5,873 bases of DNA from Elusimicrobiota bacterium (GCA_016194625.1 JACQBB010000173.1:1-5873); one strand, 5' to 3'; shown: positions 1 through 4,618, numbered from the stretch's first letter. Notes: a model not told the origin generated them from the sequence alone. A program made the numbers and translations.

Positions 1-309
1 CTGGCGCTGATGCGCGAGATGGCCCGCGACGTGCGCCGCGGCGAGAACAAGGCCCGCGACATCGCCTTCAAGCCCGCGCGCGGCCGCCTGGCCGACACCT
101 TGCTGCGCATGATGACGCCCAAGAAGCCCTACCCGATCGTCGCCGGCATCAAGCGCCGCGACCTGGCCGAGATGGCCGGGCTCACCATCGAGACCACGGT
201 GCGCCTCCTCAAGGACTTCGAGGAGCGCGAGATCCTGCGCAAGAAGGACAAGGACCTCCTGATCGTCGGCGAGGACCGCCTGCGCGCGCTGGCCGGCTCC
301 GCCTCCTAA
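1..309 (+). CDS. Crp/Fnr-family transcriptional regulator, C-terminal part (5' end outside window)
   Basis: Only the last 102 residues are present; the N-terminal cyclic-nucleotide/sensor-type domain lies outside the window, so the signal it senses cannot be read. The visible part has a linker helix (about residues 20-40, with RLADTLLRMM) and a Crp-type winged helix-turn-helix (about 45-95). The stretch RDLAEMAGLTIETTVRLLKDF is the typical helix-turn-helix of this family. From memory of the families, the recognition helix LTIETTVRLL resembles FNR (LTVETISRLL) and CRP (SRETVGRILK): the Glu (E64) and Arg (R68) that read the TGA core are kept, while the FNR specificity Ser is Val. The gene ends at TAA and is followed by a 201-nt spacer with an FNR-like palindrome, so it may control the small gene downstream. 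That link is inference; the family call is firm. Confidence 0.88.
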   Translation: MALMREMARDVRRGENKARDIAFKPARGRLADTLLRMMTPKKPYPIVAGIKRRDLAEMAGLTIETTVRLLKDFEEREILRKKDKDLLIVGEDRLRALAGSAS

Positions 310-367
310 GACCGCCCGGTCCTAGGCCCTTCCGCCCTTCCCCGTCGGGACCTCCGGCCCAGCCGCC

Positions 368-399
368 TAGGCCTTTTGACCTAAGTCAATTGAGGCCTA
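368..399. repeat. Imperfect inverted repeat around the FNR-like box
   Basis: The left arm reads TAGGCCT-T-TTGAC and the right arm GTCAA-TTG-AGGCCTA, around the 4-nt centre CTAA. Outer 7-bp and inner 5-bp arms pair perfectly, with unequal 1-nt and 3-nt interruptions. No T-tract follows, so it does not look like a terminator for the upstream regulator gene. Its arms share the AGGCCT and TTTGAC blocks with the large palindrome at 792-858, and it could be a shortened relative of that element. Confidence 0.7.
376..389. promoter_or_regulatory. Candidate Crp/Fnr-family operator, TTGAC-N4-GTCAA
   Basis: This is a perfect 14-bp palindrome with the geometry of FNR/FixK-type boxes (FNR consensus TTGAT-N4-ATCAA). 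It lies 66 nt after the stop of a Crp/Fnr-family regulator gene and 121 nt before the start of the 70-residue repeat protein. Its centre would be roughly 79 nt upstream of the start site implied by the -10 candidate at 450-455. The site is seen in the sequence; the regulator that binds it is inferred. The competing explanation is that it is simply the core of a REP-like hairpin. Confidence 0.45.
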
Positions 400-425
400 T
401 CAAGTCATCAGCTTGACCGCGCACA

Positions 426-455
426 TTGGGCGGCGCGCGCGCGGCGCGCTACACT
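426..455 (+). promoter_or_regulatory. Possible promoter of the Cys-repeat gene
   Basis: A TACACT hexamer at 450-455 (4 of 6 matches to TATAAT) sits 18 nt after a poor -35 candidate TTGGGC at 426-431, in otherwise very GC-rich DNA. Transcription would start near 461-462 and give a leader of about 50 nt before the ATG at 511. An alternative is TTGACC (376-381) with TATCAA (398-403), 16 nt apart, which would overlap the FNR-like palindrome. Neither is strong. Confidence 0.3.
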
Positions 456-510
456 GTCACTGTCGTCATAAACCAGATTTCGACAAGACAGATTCCACGG
501 AGATAAGACA

Positions 511-723
511 ATGTTCACCCTGATCCTGACGGTCGCGATGACGCAGACGGCCCCGGCCCCGAAGCCGGTCGCGCAGTTCCAGCCGTGCGTGTGGCCCAAC
601 AAGTGCGTGAGCCAGCCGGTCGCCCAGTTCCAGCCGTGCGTGTGGCCCAACAAGTGCGCCGCGCCGGTCGCCCAGGTCCAGACCTGCGTGTGGCCGCACA
701 AGTGCGCCACGCCGAAGTCCTAA
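511..723 (+). CDS. Small Cys/Trp tandem-repeat protein of unknown function, possibly exported
   Basis: This 70-residue protein is not one I recognise. Residues 1-14 (MFTLILTVAMTQTA) are mildly hydrophobic and could be a very short export or membrane-anchoring segment, though there are no N-terminal basic residues. The rest is three copies of a 14-residue unit, PVAQFQPCVWPNKC, at residues 19-32, 36-49 and 52-65, separated by three or two residues. Each copy has a CX5C pair enclosing Trp-Pro and Lys, six Cys in total, which could form three disulphide-closed loops or bind metal. The start is well supported: the sequence GGAGA at 499-503 lies 7 nt before the ATG, and an in-frame TAA at 469 precedes it with no other start between. 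A strong terminator follows 35 nt after the stop, so it is a single-gene transcript. The gene is probably real; its function is open. Confidence 0.72.
   Translation: MFTLILTVAMTQTAPAPKPVAQFQPCVWPNKCVSQPVAQFQPCVWPNKCAAPVAQVQTCVWPHKCATPKS
565..705 (+). repeat. Three in-frame 42-nt tandem repeats inside the small gene
   Basis: Copies lie at 565-606, 616-657 and 664-705. Copies 1 and 2 differ at a single, synonymous base (GCG versus GCC for Ala); copy 3 differs from copy 2 at five of 42 bases. Spacers are 9 and 6 nt, so the frame is kept throughout. The near identity of copies 1 and 2 suggests recent duplication or gene conversion. Confidence 0.95.
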
Positions 724-758
724 GAACGCTCCGGACCGTAACACCACCAGGGACGCAC

Positions 759-791
759 GAAGGCCCCGACCCCTCGGGGCCTTCTTCTTTT
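759..791 (+). terminator. Intrinsic terminator of the Cys-repeat gene
   Basis: A perfect 11-bp stem (GAAGGCCCCGA at 759-769 with TCGGGGCCTTC at 774-784) closes a CCCC loop and runs straight into TTCTTTT. The T-rich tract is on the plus strand only, so it terminates rightward transcription from the small gene, not transcription from upp. Confidence 0.92.
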
Positions 792-858
792 GAGGGTCAG
801 GCCTTAACTTATTTGACTTGTTCGGTTAACAAGTCAAATAAGTTAAGGCCTGACCCTC
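792..858. repeat. Perfect 31-bp inverted repeat with 5-nt loop (REP/MITE-like palindrome)
   Basis: Left arm 792-822 begins GAGGGTCAGGCCTTAACTTA and ends TTTGACTTGTT. Right arm 828-858 is its exact reverse complement, ending TTAAGGCCTGACCCTC. The loop is CGGTT. The arms are AT-richer than the surrounding DNA. The element starts one base after the T-tract of the preceding terminator and ends 2 nt before the upp stop codon, filling the gap between convergent genes. Perfect arms of this length suggest a recently arrived or actively maintained repeat, such as a REP-like element or a very small transposon relic. In the upp transcript it would form a strong 3' hairpin that could stabilise or help terminate the operon mRNA, though no U-tract follows on that strand. 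Confidence 0.93.
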
Positions 859-860
859 TT

Positions 861-1484
861 TCAGGTGTTGAAGAGGCGGTCGCCGGCGTCGCCCAGGCCG
901 GGGATGATGTAGCCGTGGTCGTTGAGGACGGGGTCCACGGCGGCCGTGAAGATGGGCACGTCGGGATGGTCCTTGTGGACGCGCGCGACGCCCTCCTTGC
1001 ACGCGAGCAGCGTGAGCAGGGCGATGTTCTTGGCGCCGTCGGTCTTCAGGATGTGGATGGACTCCGACGCCGAGCCGCCGGTGGCGAGCATCGGGTCGCA
1101 CAGGATCACGAAATGGTCGGAGATCTTCTTGGGCAGGCGGACGTAGTAGCGCACGGGGTTCAGCGTCTTCTCGTCGCGGTACAGGCCGATGTGGCCGATC
1201 GAGGCCTTGGGGGCCAGCTCGAGCAGGCCGGGGATGAGGCCCAGGCCCGCGCGCAGGACGGCCACGAAGGTCAGCGGCTGGTCGAGCACGACCGAGGGCG
1301 CGGTCTTCAGCGGCGTCTGCACCGTGGACTTGCGCGTGCGCACGCCCTTGAGCACCTCGCAGCCGACCAGCAGGCCGACCTCGGCCATCAGGCGGCGGAA
1401 ATCCTCGGGGGTGGTGCGCTTGTCGCGCAGGCGGGCCAGCTTGTCGGTGACGAGGGGGTGGTCGCTGACGTGGAGCTTGGGCAT
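861..1484 (-). CDS. upp: Uracil phosphoribosyltransferase
   Basis: Upp converts uracil and PRPP to UMP and pyrophosphate in the cytoplasm, the last step of uracil salvage. The 207-residue protein has the normal family length. Visible motifs include RAGLGL (78-83), the PRPP-binding loop DPMLATGGSA (130-139) and the uracil-binding C-terminal motif GYIIPGLGDAGDR (191-203), ending in LFNT where many homologues have FGT. The start is the ATG 6 nt after AGGAGA (1491-1496). That ribosome binding site overlaps the TGA of the upstream phosphorylase gene, with only 11 nt between the genes, so translation is probably coupled. It is the last gene of the salvage operon and ends against the 31-bp-arm palindrome. 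The reading frame stays open upstream into the phosphorylase gene by chance; that is not a fusion. Confidence 0.97.
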   Translation of the reverse strand: MPKLHVSDHPLVTDKLARLRDKRTTPEDFRRLMAEVGLLVGCEVLKGVRTRKSTVQTPLKTAPSVVLDQPLTFVAVLRAGLGLIPGLLELAPKASIGHIGLYRDEKTLNPVRYYVRLPKKISDHFVILCDPMLATGGSASESIHILKTDGAKNIALLTLLACKEGVARVHKDHPDVPIFTAAVDPVLNDHGYIIPGLGDAGDRLFNT

Positions 1485-1490
1485 GGTCGC

Positions 1491-1496
1491 TCTCCT
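1491..1496 (-). promoter_or_regulatory. upp ribosome binding site overlapping the upstream stop codon
   Basis: AGGAGA on the minus strand lies 6 nt before the upp ATG and shares a base with the TGA (1496-1498) of the preceding phosphorylase gene. Ribosomes terminating there are placed directly on the upp start, which fits translational coupling. Confidence 0.8.
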
Positions 1497-2803
1497 CACT
1501 TCAAGACCTCTAAGACGACCGACGCGCGCCGCGGGGCCTTGGGGCCGATCGCGAGCGCGGACAGATATTCCTTGGTCCCGGCGGACAGACGGGCCTCGTC
1601 GGCGGCGCGGATCTCGGCCAGCGCGTCGCCGCGGCGCACGCGGTCGCCGACCTTGCGGTGGAGGATGAGCCCCGCCCCGTAGTCGAGCGCCTGCTCCTTG
1701 TACGCGCGGCCGGCGGCGATGAGCACGCCGGCGTGGCCGATCTTGCGGGCGTCCAGCGCGGTGATGAAGCCGTCCTTCGGGGCTTTCACGGTCCGGGACT
1801 TCTTGGCGACCGCCAGACGGTCCGGGTCGTCGATGACGCGGACGTCGCCGCCCTGGGCCTTCACGATGTCGCGGAATATCCTCAGGCCGGAGCGGTCGGC
1901 GATGCGGTCGCGCATCATGTCGGCGCCGCGCTCCGCGCTCTTGGCCAGGCCGGCGAGCTTCAGCATCCAGCCGCCCAGCACGAGAGTGCACTCCAGATAG
2001 TCGGGCGCGGTCTCGACGCCGTTCAGGATCTCCAGCGCCTGGCGCACCTCCAGCGCGTTGCCCACGTAGCGGCCGAGCGGCTGTTCCATGGCGGTGAGCA
2101 CGGCGACGGTGGGCATGCCGAGGCCCTTCGAGGTCTTGACCAAGGCCTTGGCCAGGCCGCGGGCCGAGGCCGCGTCGCGGAAAATGGCCCCGGAACCGAC
2201 CTTCACGTCCAGCACGAGCGCGTCCAGCTCCTCGGCGGCCTTCTTCGAGAGGATGGAGCCGACGATCAGCGGCCGCGCGGGCACGGTCGCGGTGGCGTCG
2301 CGCAGGGCGTACAGCGTGCGGTCGGCCGGAGCGAGGTCCGCGGACTGGCCGAACAGGCACACGCCCAGGTCCTTCATCTGCTTGCGGATGCGCGGGAGGG
2401 GGAGGCGCACGCGGAAACCCGGGATGGACTCCAGCTTGTCGAGCGTGCCGCCGGTGTGGCCCAGGCCGCGGCCCGACATCATCGGCACGGCCAGGCCGCA
2501 CGCGGCCGCCAGCGGAGCCAGCGCCAAGGAGACGCCGTCGCCGACGCCGCCGGTGGAGTGCTTGTCGGCCTTGGGGCGGCCGAGCTTGCCCAGGCCCAGG
2601 CTCGCGCCGGAGCGCGCCATGGCGCGGGTCAGGGCCACTGTCTCGGCCTCGTCCATGCCGCGGCACACGACGGCCATCAGCCAGGCGGAGAGCTGGTAAT
2701 CCGGGACGAGCCCCGTCGCGGCGGCGCGGGCGACGAAGGCCAGCTCCTCCGGCGTGTGCCGTCCCCCGTCGCGCTTCTTCGCGATGAGGTCGAGGAAGAG
2801 CAT
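1496..2803 (-). CDS. deoA: Thymidine/pyrimidine-nucleoside phosphorylase
   Basis: The enzyme cleaves thymidine, deoxyuridine and possibly uridine with phosphate to give the free base and (deoxy)ribose-1-phosphate. At 435 residues it has full family length and the usual three parts: an N-terminal helical domain (about 1-65), the catalytic glycosyltransferase-3-like domain (about 75-305) and the C-terminal PYNP domain (about 340-425). The phosphate-binding motif KHSTGGVGD (81-89) and the signature SGRGLGHTGGTLDKLESIPG (110-129) are intact. Substrate-site residues in YALRD (165-169) and SILSKK (183-188) match those described for E. coli DeoA. I cannot tell DeoA from the broader-specificity Pdp by eye, so the symbol is tentative. 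The ATG lies 8 nt after the stop of the purine phosphorylase gene, with GAGGGG overlapping that stop as ribosome binding site. Product uracil can feed Upp, encoded next. Confidence 0.95.
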   Translation of the reverse strand: MLFLDLIAKKRDGGRHTPEELAFVARAAATGLVPDYQLSAWLMAVVCRGMDEAETVALTRAMARSGASLGLGKLGRPKADKHSTGGVGDGVSLALAPLAAACGLAVPMMSGRGLGHTGGTLDKLESIPGFRVRLPLPRIRKQMKDLGVCLFGQSADLAPADRTLYALRDATATVPARPLIVGSILSKKAAEELDALVLDVKVGSGAIFRDAASARGLAKALVKTSKGLGMPTVAVLTAMEQPLGRYVGNALEVRQALEILNGVETAPDYLECTLVLGGWMLKLAGLAKSAERGADMMRDRIADRSGLRIFRDIVKAQGGDVRVIDDPDRLAVAKKSRTVKAPKDGFITALDARKIGHAGVLIAAGRAYKEQALDYGAGLILHRKVGDRVRRGDALAEIRAADEARLSAGTKEYLSALAIGPKAPRRASVVLEVLK

Positions 2804-2811
2804 GGCGCCCC

Positions 2812-3642
2812 TCAGATCGCCTTGATCAGGTCGCCGAGGACGGCGCGCAGGTCGTCGGAGACCCGGTTGCCCAGCGCCAGCACGTCGCCGTGGTTCTGGA
2901 TGGAGCCGGGCAGGCCCGCGGCCATGTTCGAGGTCCACACCAGGGCGCCGACGGTCACGCCCATCTGGCGGGCGGGGATCACCTCGGGCACCACCGACAT
3001 GCCGACCACGTCGCCGCCGAGCGTGCGGAAAGCCTTGATCTCGGCCGGGGTCTCGTACGACGGGCCGCCGACGGCGGTGTACACGCCGGTGTGCACGGGC
3101 GTCTTGCGCTTCTTGCAGACGTTCAGGATGACCTTGGACAGGCGCTTGTCGTAGGCCTGGGTCATGTCGGGGAACATCGTCCCGAACTCCTCCTCGTGGA
3201 ACGCCCGCAAGGGGTTGCGGCCCATCAGGTTGATGTGGTCGGTGAGGACGGTGAAGTGGCCGGGCTTGATCTTCGGCTGCATCGAGCCGACCGCGGCGGT
3301 CACGATCAGCGTCTTCAGGCCCAAGTACTCCAGCGTGCGCACGGGCAGGGCGATGGACTCCATCGCGTGGCCCTCGTAGTAGTGGAAGCGGCCCTGCATC
3401 ACGGCCACGTTCTTGCCGTGGGCGCGGCCGAAGATCAGTTTGCCCTCGTGGCCCGGCACGGTCGTGCGCGGGAAGCCGGGGATGTCGTTGTAGGGGATGG
3501 TGCGCGCCTTGTCGAGCGTGGGGACCGCCTTGGCGAGGCCCGAGCCCAGCACGAAGCCGACGTCCGGACGGAAGTCGGGGGCCTTCTTGCGGATGTAGGC
3601 GGCGGCGGCGCGGATCTGGTTGACGTAGATCTTGATCTTCAT
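2812..3642 (-). CDS. punA: Purine nucleoside phosphorylase (trimeric PNP type)
   Basis: This enzyme cleaves inosine and guanosine (ribo or deoxy) with phosphate to the base plus pentose-1-phosphate. The 276-residue protein fits the trimeric PNP/MTAP family. Visible motifs are the phosphate loop GSGL (33-36), GHEGKL (64-69), GRFHYYEG (84-91), DHINLMG (135-141), GGPSYETPAE (192-201) with the base-binding Glu197, GMSVVPEV (214-221) and TSNMAAG (237-243) with Asn239. Asn at the last site is typical of 6-oxopurine PNPs; MTAPs carry Asp there. The usual TNAAGG segment reads TAAVGS (115-120), so the Asn is replaced by Ala and the second Gly by Ser. The ATG overlaps the TGA of the YetF-like gene as ATGA, and no clear ribosome binding site is seen. 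A TAGAAT box 10 nt before the ATG may add an internal promoter. The frame is open further upstream, but that part has no family similarity. Confidence 0.94.
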   Translation of the reverse strand: MKIKIYVNQIRAAAAYIRKKAPDFRPDVGFVLGSGLAKAVPTLDKARTIPYNDIPGFPRTTVPGHEGKLIFGRAHGKNVAVMQGRFHYYEGHAMESIALPVRTLEYLGLKTLIVTAAVGSMQPKIKPGHFTVLTDHINLMGRNPLRAFHEEEFGTMFPDMTQAYDKRLSKVILNVCKKRKTPVHTGVYTAVGGPSYETPAEIKAFRTLGGDVVGMSVVPEVIPARQMGVTVGALVWTSNMAAGLPGSIQNHGDVLALGNRVSDDLRAVLGDLIKAI

Positions 3643-4136
3643 GAGTGCGCAGATTCTATCAAATCGGACCGCCGGACCACGCTCAGCGAGCCGTTGGCCT
3701 CCAGGATCGCCTCGTGGATGTCCTTCAGGTCGTGCAGGCCCTGATGGCGCAATAGGATGTGGAGCTCGCGCGAGGCGATGCGGCACTTCTCCAGGTTCTG
3801 CGCGACGAGTTCGCCCTTGTACACGAGCAGGACCGGCCGCCCCTGGATGAAGTCCGACAGCCGCTTCGAGCGGAACGACGCCCAGCCGACCAGCGCGCTC
3901 ATGCCCACGACGACGGAGGCCAGCACCAACCCGCCCGGCAGCGAGTTGTCGCCTCCGTCCATCGCGTTCTGCACCGCGTTGCTCACCAGCAGCAGCGCGA
4001 CGAACTCCGCCGGGCCCATCTGACCGATCTGCCGCTTGCCGCCGAGGCGGAGGAGCAGCAGGACGAACGCGTACACCACGGCGGCGCGCAGCAGGAGTTG
4101 ACCGAGGGGGAGAGACGGCGACCAGAGGGTATCCAT
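3639..4136 (-). CDS. YetF/DUF421-family membrane protein
   Basis: The 165-residue protein has three predicted membrane segments (about 11-31, 43-58 and 67-87), followed by a cytoplasmic alpha/beta domain (about 95-155). The sequence RLGGKRQIGQMGPAEFV (30-46) between the first two segments, and GRPVLLVYKGEL (99-110) with a REL...LR..G pattern after it, are hallmarks of the DUF421/YetF family. The molecular role of this family is not well defined. It is the first gene of the minus-strand cluster and its TGA overlaps the purine phosphorylase ATG, so it is made with nucleoside-salvage enzymes. Whether it serves that pathway or merely shares the transcript cannot be told. There is no convincing ribosome binding site; instead TAGAAT ends exactly 6 nt before the ATG, which suggests a leaderless message. 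The last codons (ttg ata gaa tct) are unusual for this GC-rich DNA and coincide with a second TAGAAT box. Confidence 0.88.
   Translation of the reverse strand: MDTLWSPSLPLGQLLLRAAVVYAFVLLLLRLGGKRQIGQMGPAEFVALLLVSNAVQNAMDGGDNSLPGGLVLASVVVGMSALVGWASFRSKRLSDFIQGRPVLLVYKGELVAQNLEKCRIASRELHILLRHQGLHDLKDIHEAILEANGSLSVVRRSDLIESAHS
3653..3658 (-). promoter_or_regulatory. Possible internal -10 box (TAGAAT) for the purine phosphorylase gene
   Basis: TAGAAT on the minus strand lies within the last codons of the YetF-like gene, 10 nt before the phosphorylase ATG. The overlapping codons ttg-ata-gaa-tct are AT-rich and otherwise rare in this DNA, as expected if the box is under selection. Transcription would begin about 4 nt before the ATG. 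No matching -35 is visible. Confidence 0.33.
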
Positions 4137-4142
4137 GACGGG

Positions 4143-4148
4143 ATTCTA
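4143..4148 (-). promoter_or_regulatory. -10 box TAGAAT placing the start site on the ATG of the YetF-like gene
   Basis: TAGAAT (5 of 6 to TATAAT) is followed by exactly 6 nt (CCCGTC) and then the ATG at 4136-4134, so transcription should begin at or next to the start codon. No Shine-Dalgarno sequence lies at normal spacing. A clear -35 is not visible. The same geometry is found before the transketolase gene. Confidence 0.45.
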
Positions 4149-4188
4149 CCTTTGCCGCGGGCCGAGTTGCCCGCGCTGTTCAAAGGAG

Positions 4189-4208
4189 GACTGTTGCCGG
4201 CAACAGTC
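4189..4208. promoter_or_regulatory. Operator palindrome 1 (CTGT-N8-ACAG)
   Basis: This is a perfect 20-bp palindrome with no loop, ACTGTTGCC-GGCAACAGT plus one flanking G/C pair. The zero-loop symmetry points to binding by a dimeric protein rather than an RNA hairpin. CTGT-N8-ACAG is the spacing of the E. coli-type LexA (SOS) box, but the centre is GC-rich rather than alternating TA, and the LexA site of this lineage is unknown. Confidence 0.75.
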
Positions 4209-4211
4209 GGG

Positions 4212-4229
4212 ACTGTTGGCGCCAACAGT
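4212..4229. promoter_or_regulatory. Operator palindrome 2 (CTGT-N8-ACAG)
   Basis: This is a perfect 18-bp palindrome, ACTGTTGGC-GCCAACAGT, differing from palindrome 1 only at the central bases. The centres are 22 bp apart, about two helical turns, so two dimers would bind the same face of the DNA. It lies immediately before the candidate -10 box at 4232-4237 and 29 nt before the ATG of the 106-residue protein, where a bound protein would block RNA polymerase. Confidence 0.75.
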
Positions 4230-4231
4230 TG

Positions 4232-4237
4232 TAAACT
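4232..4237 (+). promoter_or_regulatory. Possible -10 box of the 106-residue gene
   Basis: TAAACT (4 of 6 to TATAAT) lies 3 nt after operator palindrome 2, in the only AT-rich patch of the leader. Transcription would start near 4244, so both palindromes would fall between about -55 and -15. There is no good -35 sequence. Confidence 0.3.
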
Positions 4238-4243
4238 TTGCTC

Positions 4244-4250
4244 GGAAGGA
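4244..4250 (+). promoter_or_regulatory. Ribosome binding site fixing the start of the 106-residue protein
   Basis: GGAAGGA lies 8 nt before the ATG at 4259. It supports that start over the in-frame TTG at 4238, which lies upstream of the site, and over the later ATG at 4265. Confidence 0.7.
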
Positions 4251-4258
4251 CGAACGAC

Positions 4259-4579
4259 ATGAGCATGAGTCACGAGGAATACATGGCGCAAAGGCTCTCA
4301 CGCTGGCAGGCGATCGCTCAAAACGTTCTGGACGGGAAGATGGACCCGGTCGACGGCTGCCTCGAGTTGTTCGAAGGGGCTCACGAAACGTTCCCGGAAT
4401 TCCGGGAAATCCTCGACATTCACAGCGAGCTCGACCACATCCCACGCGGGGCCGGCGAAACCCTCGCGAGCGATGAATTCAAGCGGCGCCTCCTCAAGGA
4501 AAAAGAAGAGCTCTCGAAGTTCTACGGCGAAGCGATCATCGCGGTCTGCCGAAAGATCGTCGACAAAAAGAAGCTCTGA
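4259..4579 (+). CDS. Hypothetical 106-residue helical protein
   Basis: I do not recognise this protein. It is charged and predicted mostly alpha-helical, with no signal peptide or membrane segment. Visible blocks are RWQAIAQNVLDGKMDPVDGCLELFE (about 15-39), EFREILDIHSELDHIPRG (about 47-64) and a Lys/Glu-rich C-terminal helix (EFKRRLLKEKEELSKFYGEA, about 73-92). The layout loosely recalls small helical DUF2489-like proteins, which I cannot confirm. Codon use is unlike its neighbours: 10 of 14 Glu codons are GAA, against 3 of 12 in the transketolase gene that follows. This suggests acquisition from elsewhere or a different expression regime. Two tandem palindromes immediately upstream imply tight repression. 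It stands apart from the divergent salvage operon and ends 51 nt before the transketolase start. Confidence 0.85.
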   Translation: MSMSHEEYMAQRLSRWQAIAQNVLDGKMDPVDGCLELFEGAHETFPEFREILDIHSELDHIPRGAGETLASDEFKRRLLKEKEELSKFYGEAIIAVCRKIVDKKKL

Positions 4580-4581
4580 AT

Positions 4582-4617
4582 CGCCGCGACATCGCTGGCT
4601 CTCCGGCGCGAGTTTTT
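4582..4617 (+). terminator. Weak candidate terminator after the 106-residue gene
   Basis: CGCCG (4582-4586) can pair with CGGCG (4604-4608) across a 17-nt loop, and GTTTTT follows at 4612-4617. The stem is short and the loop large, so this may only partly stop transcription. It sits directly before the TAGAAT box of the transketolase gene. Confidence 0.3.
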
Positions 4618-4618
4618 C

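Noticed and set aside
310..321. GACC-GCCC-GGTC hairpin after the regulator gene as a terminator
   Set aside because: The stem is only 4 bp and no T-tract follows.
321..373. Direct repeat CCTAGGCC at 321-328 and 366-373
   Set aside because: It is only 8 bp and self-palindromic in GC-rich DNA; too short to support a mobile-element boundary.
565..705. Regularly spaced repeats as a CRISPR array
   Set aside because: Spacers are only 9 and 6 nt, keep the reading frame and encode a repeat protein; no cas genes are present.
408..747. Open frames on the minus strand across the Cys-repeat gene, also showing repeats
   Set aside because: They are antisense images of the in-frame 42-nt repeats. They lack a ribosome binding site, and the terminator and Shine-Dalgarno sequence belong to the plus-strand gene.
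585..1682. Long plus-strand open frames opposite the salvage operon (for example 585-1682, 1658-3154, 2890-3744)
   Set aside because: They are GC-rich mirror frames with Ala/Arg/Gly/His-rich composition and no recognisable motifs, lying opposite clearly identified genes.
861..2666. One long minus-strand frame joining Upp to an upstream 394-residue extension
   Set aside because: The extension is the pyrimidine phosphorylase gene read in a wrong frame; Upp has its own ATG and AGGAGA site and matches family length from there.
3643..3786. N-terminal extension of purine phosphorylase by 48 residues
   Set aside because: The extension is low-complexity, overlaps the YetF-like gene in another frame, and the ATG at 3642 gives normal family length.
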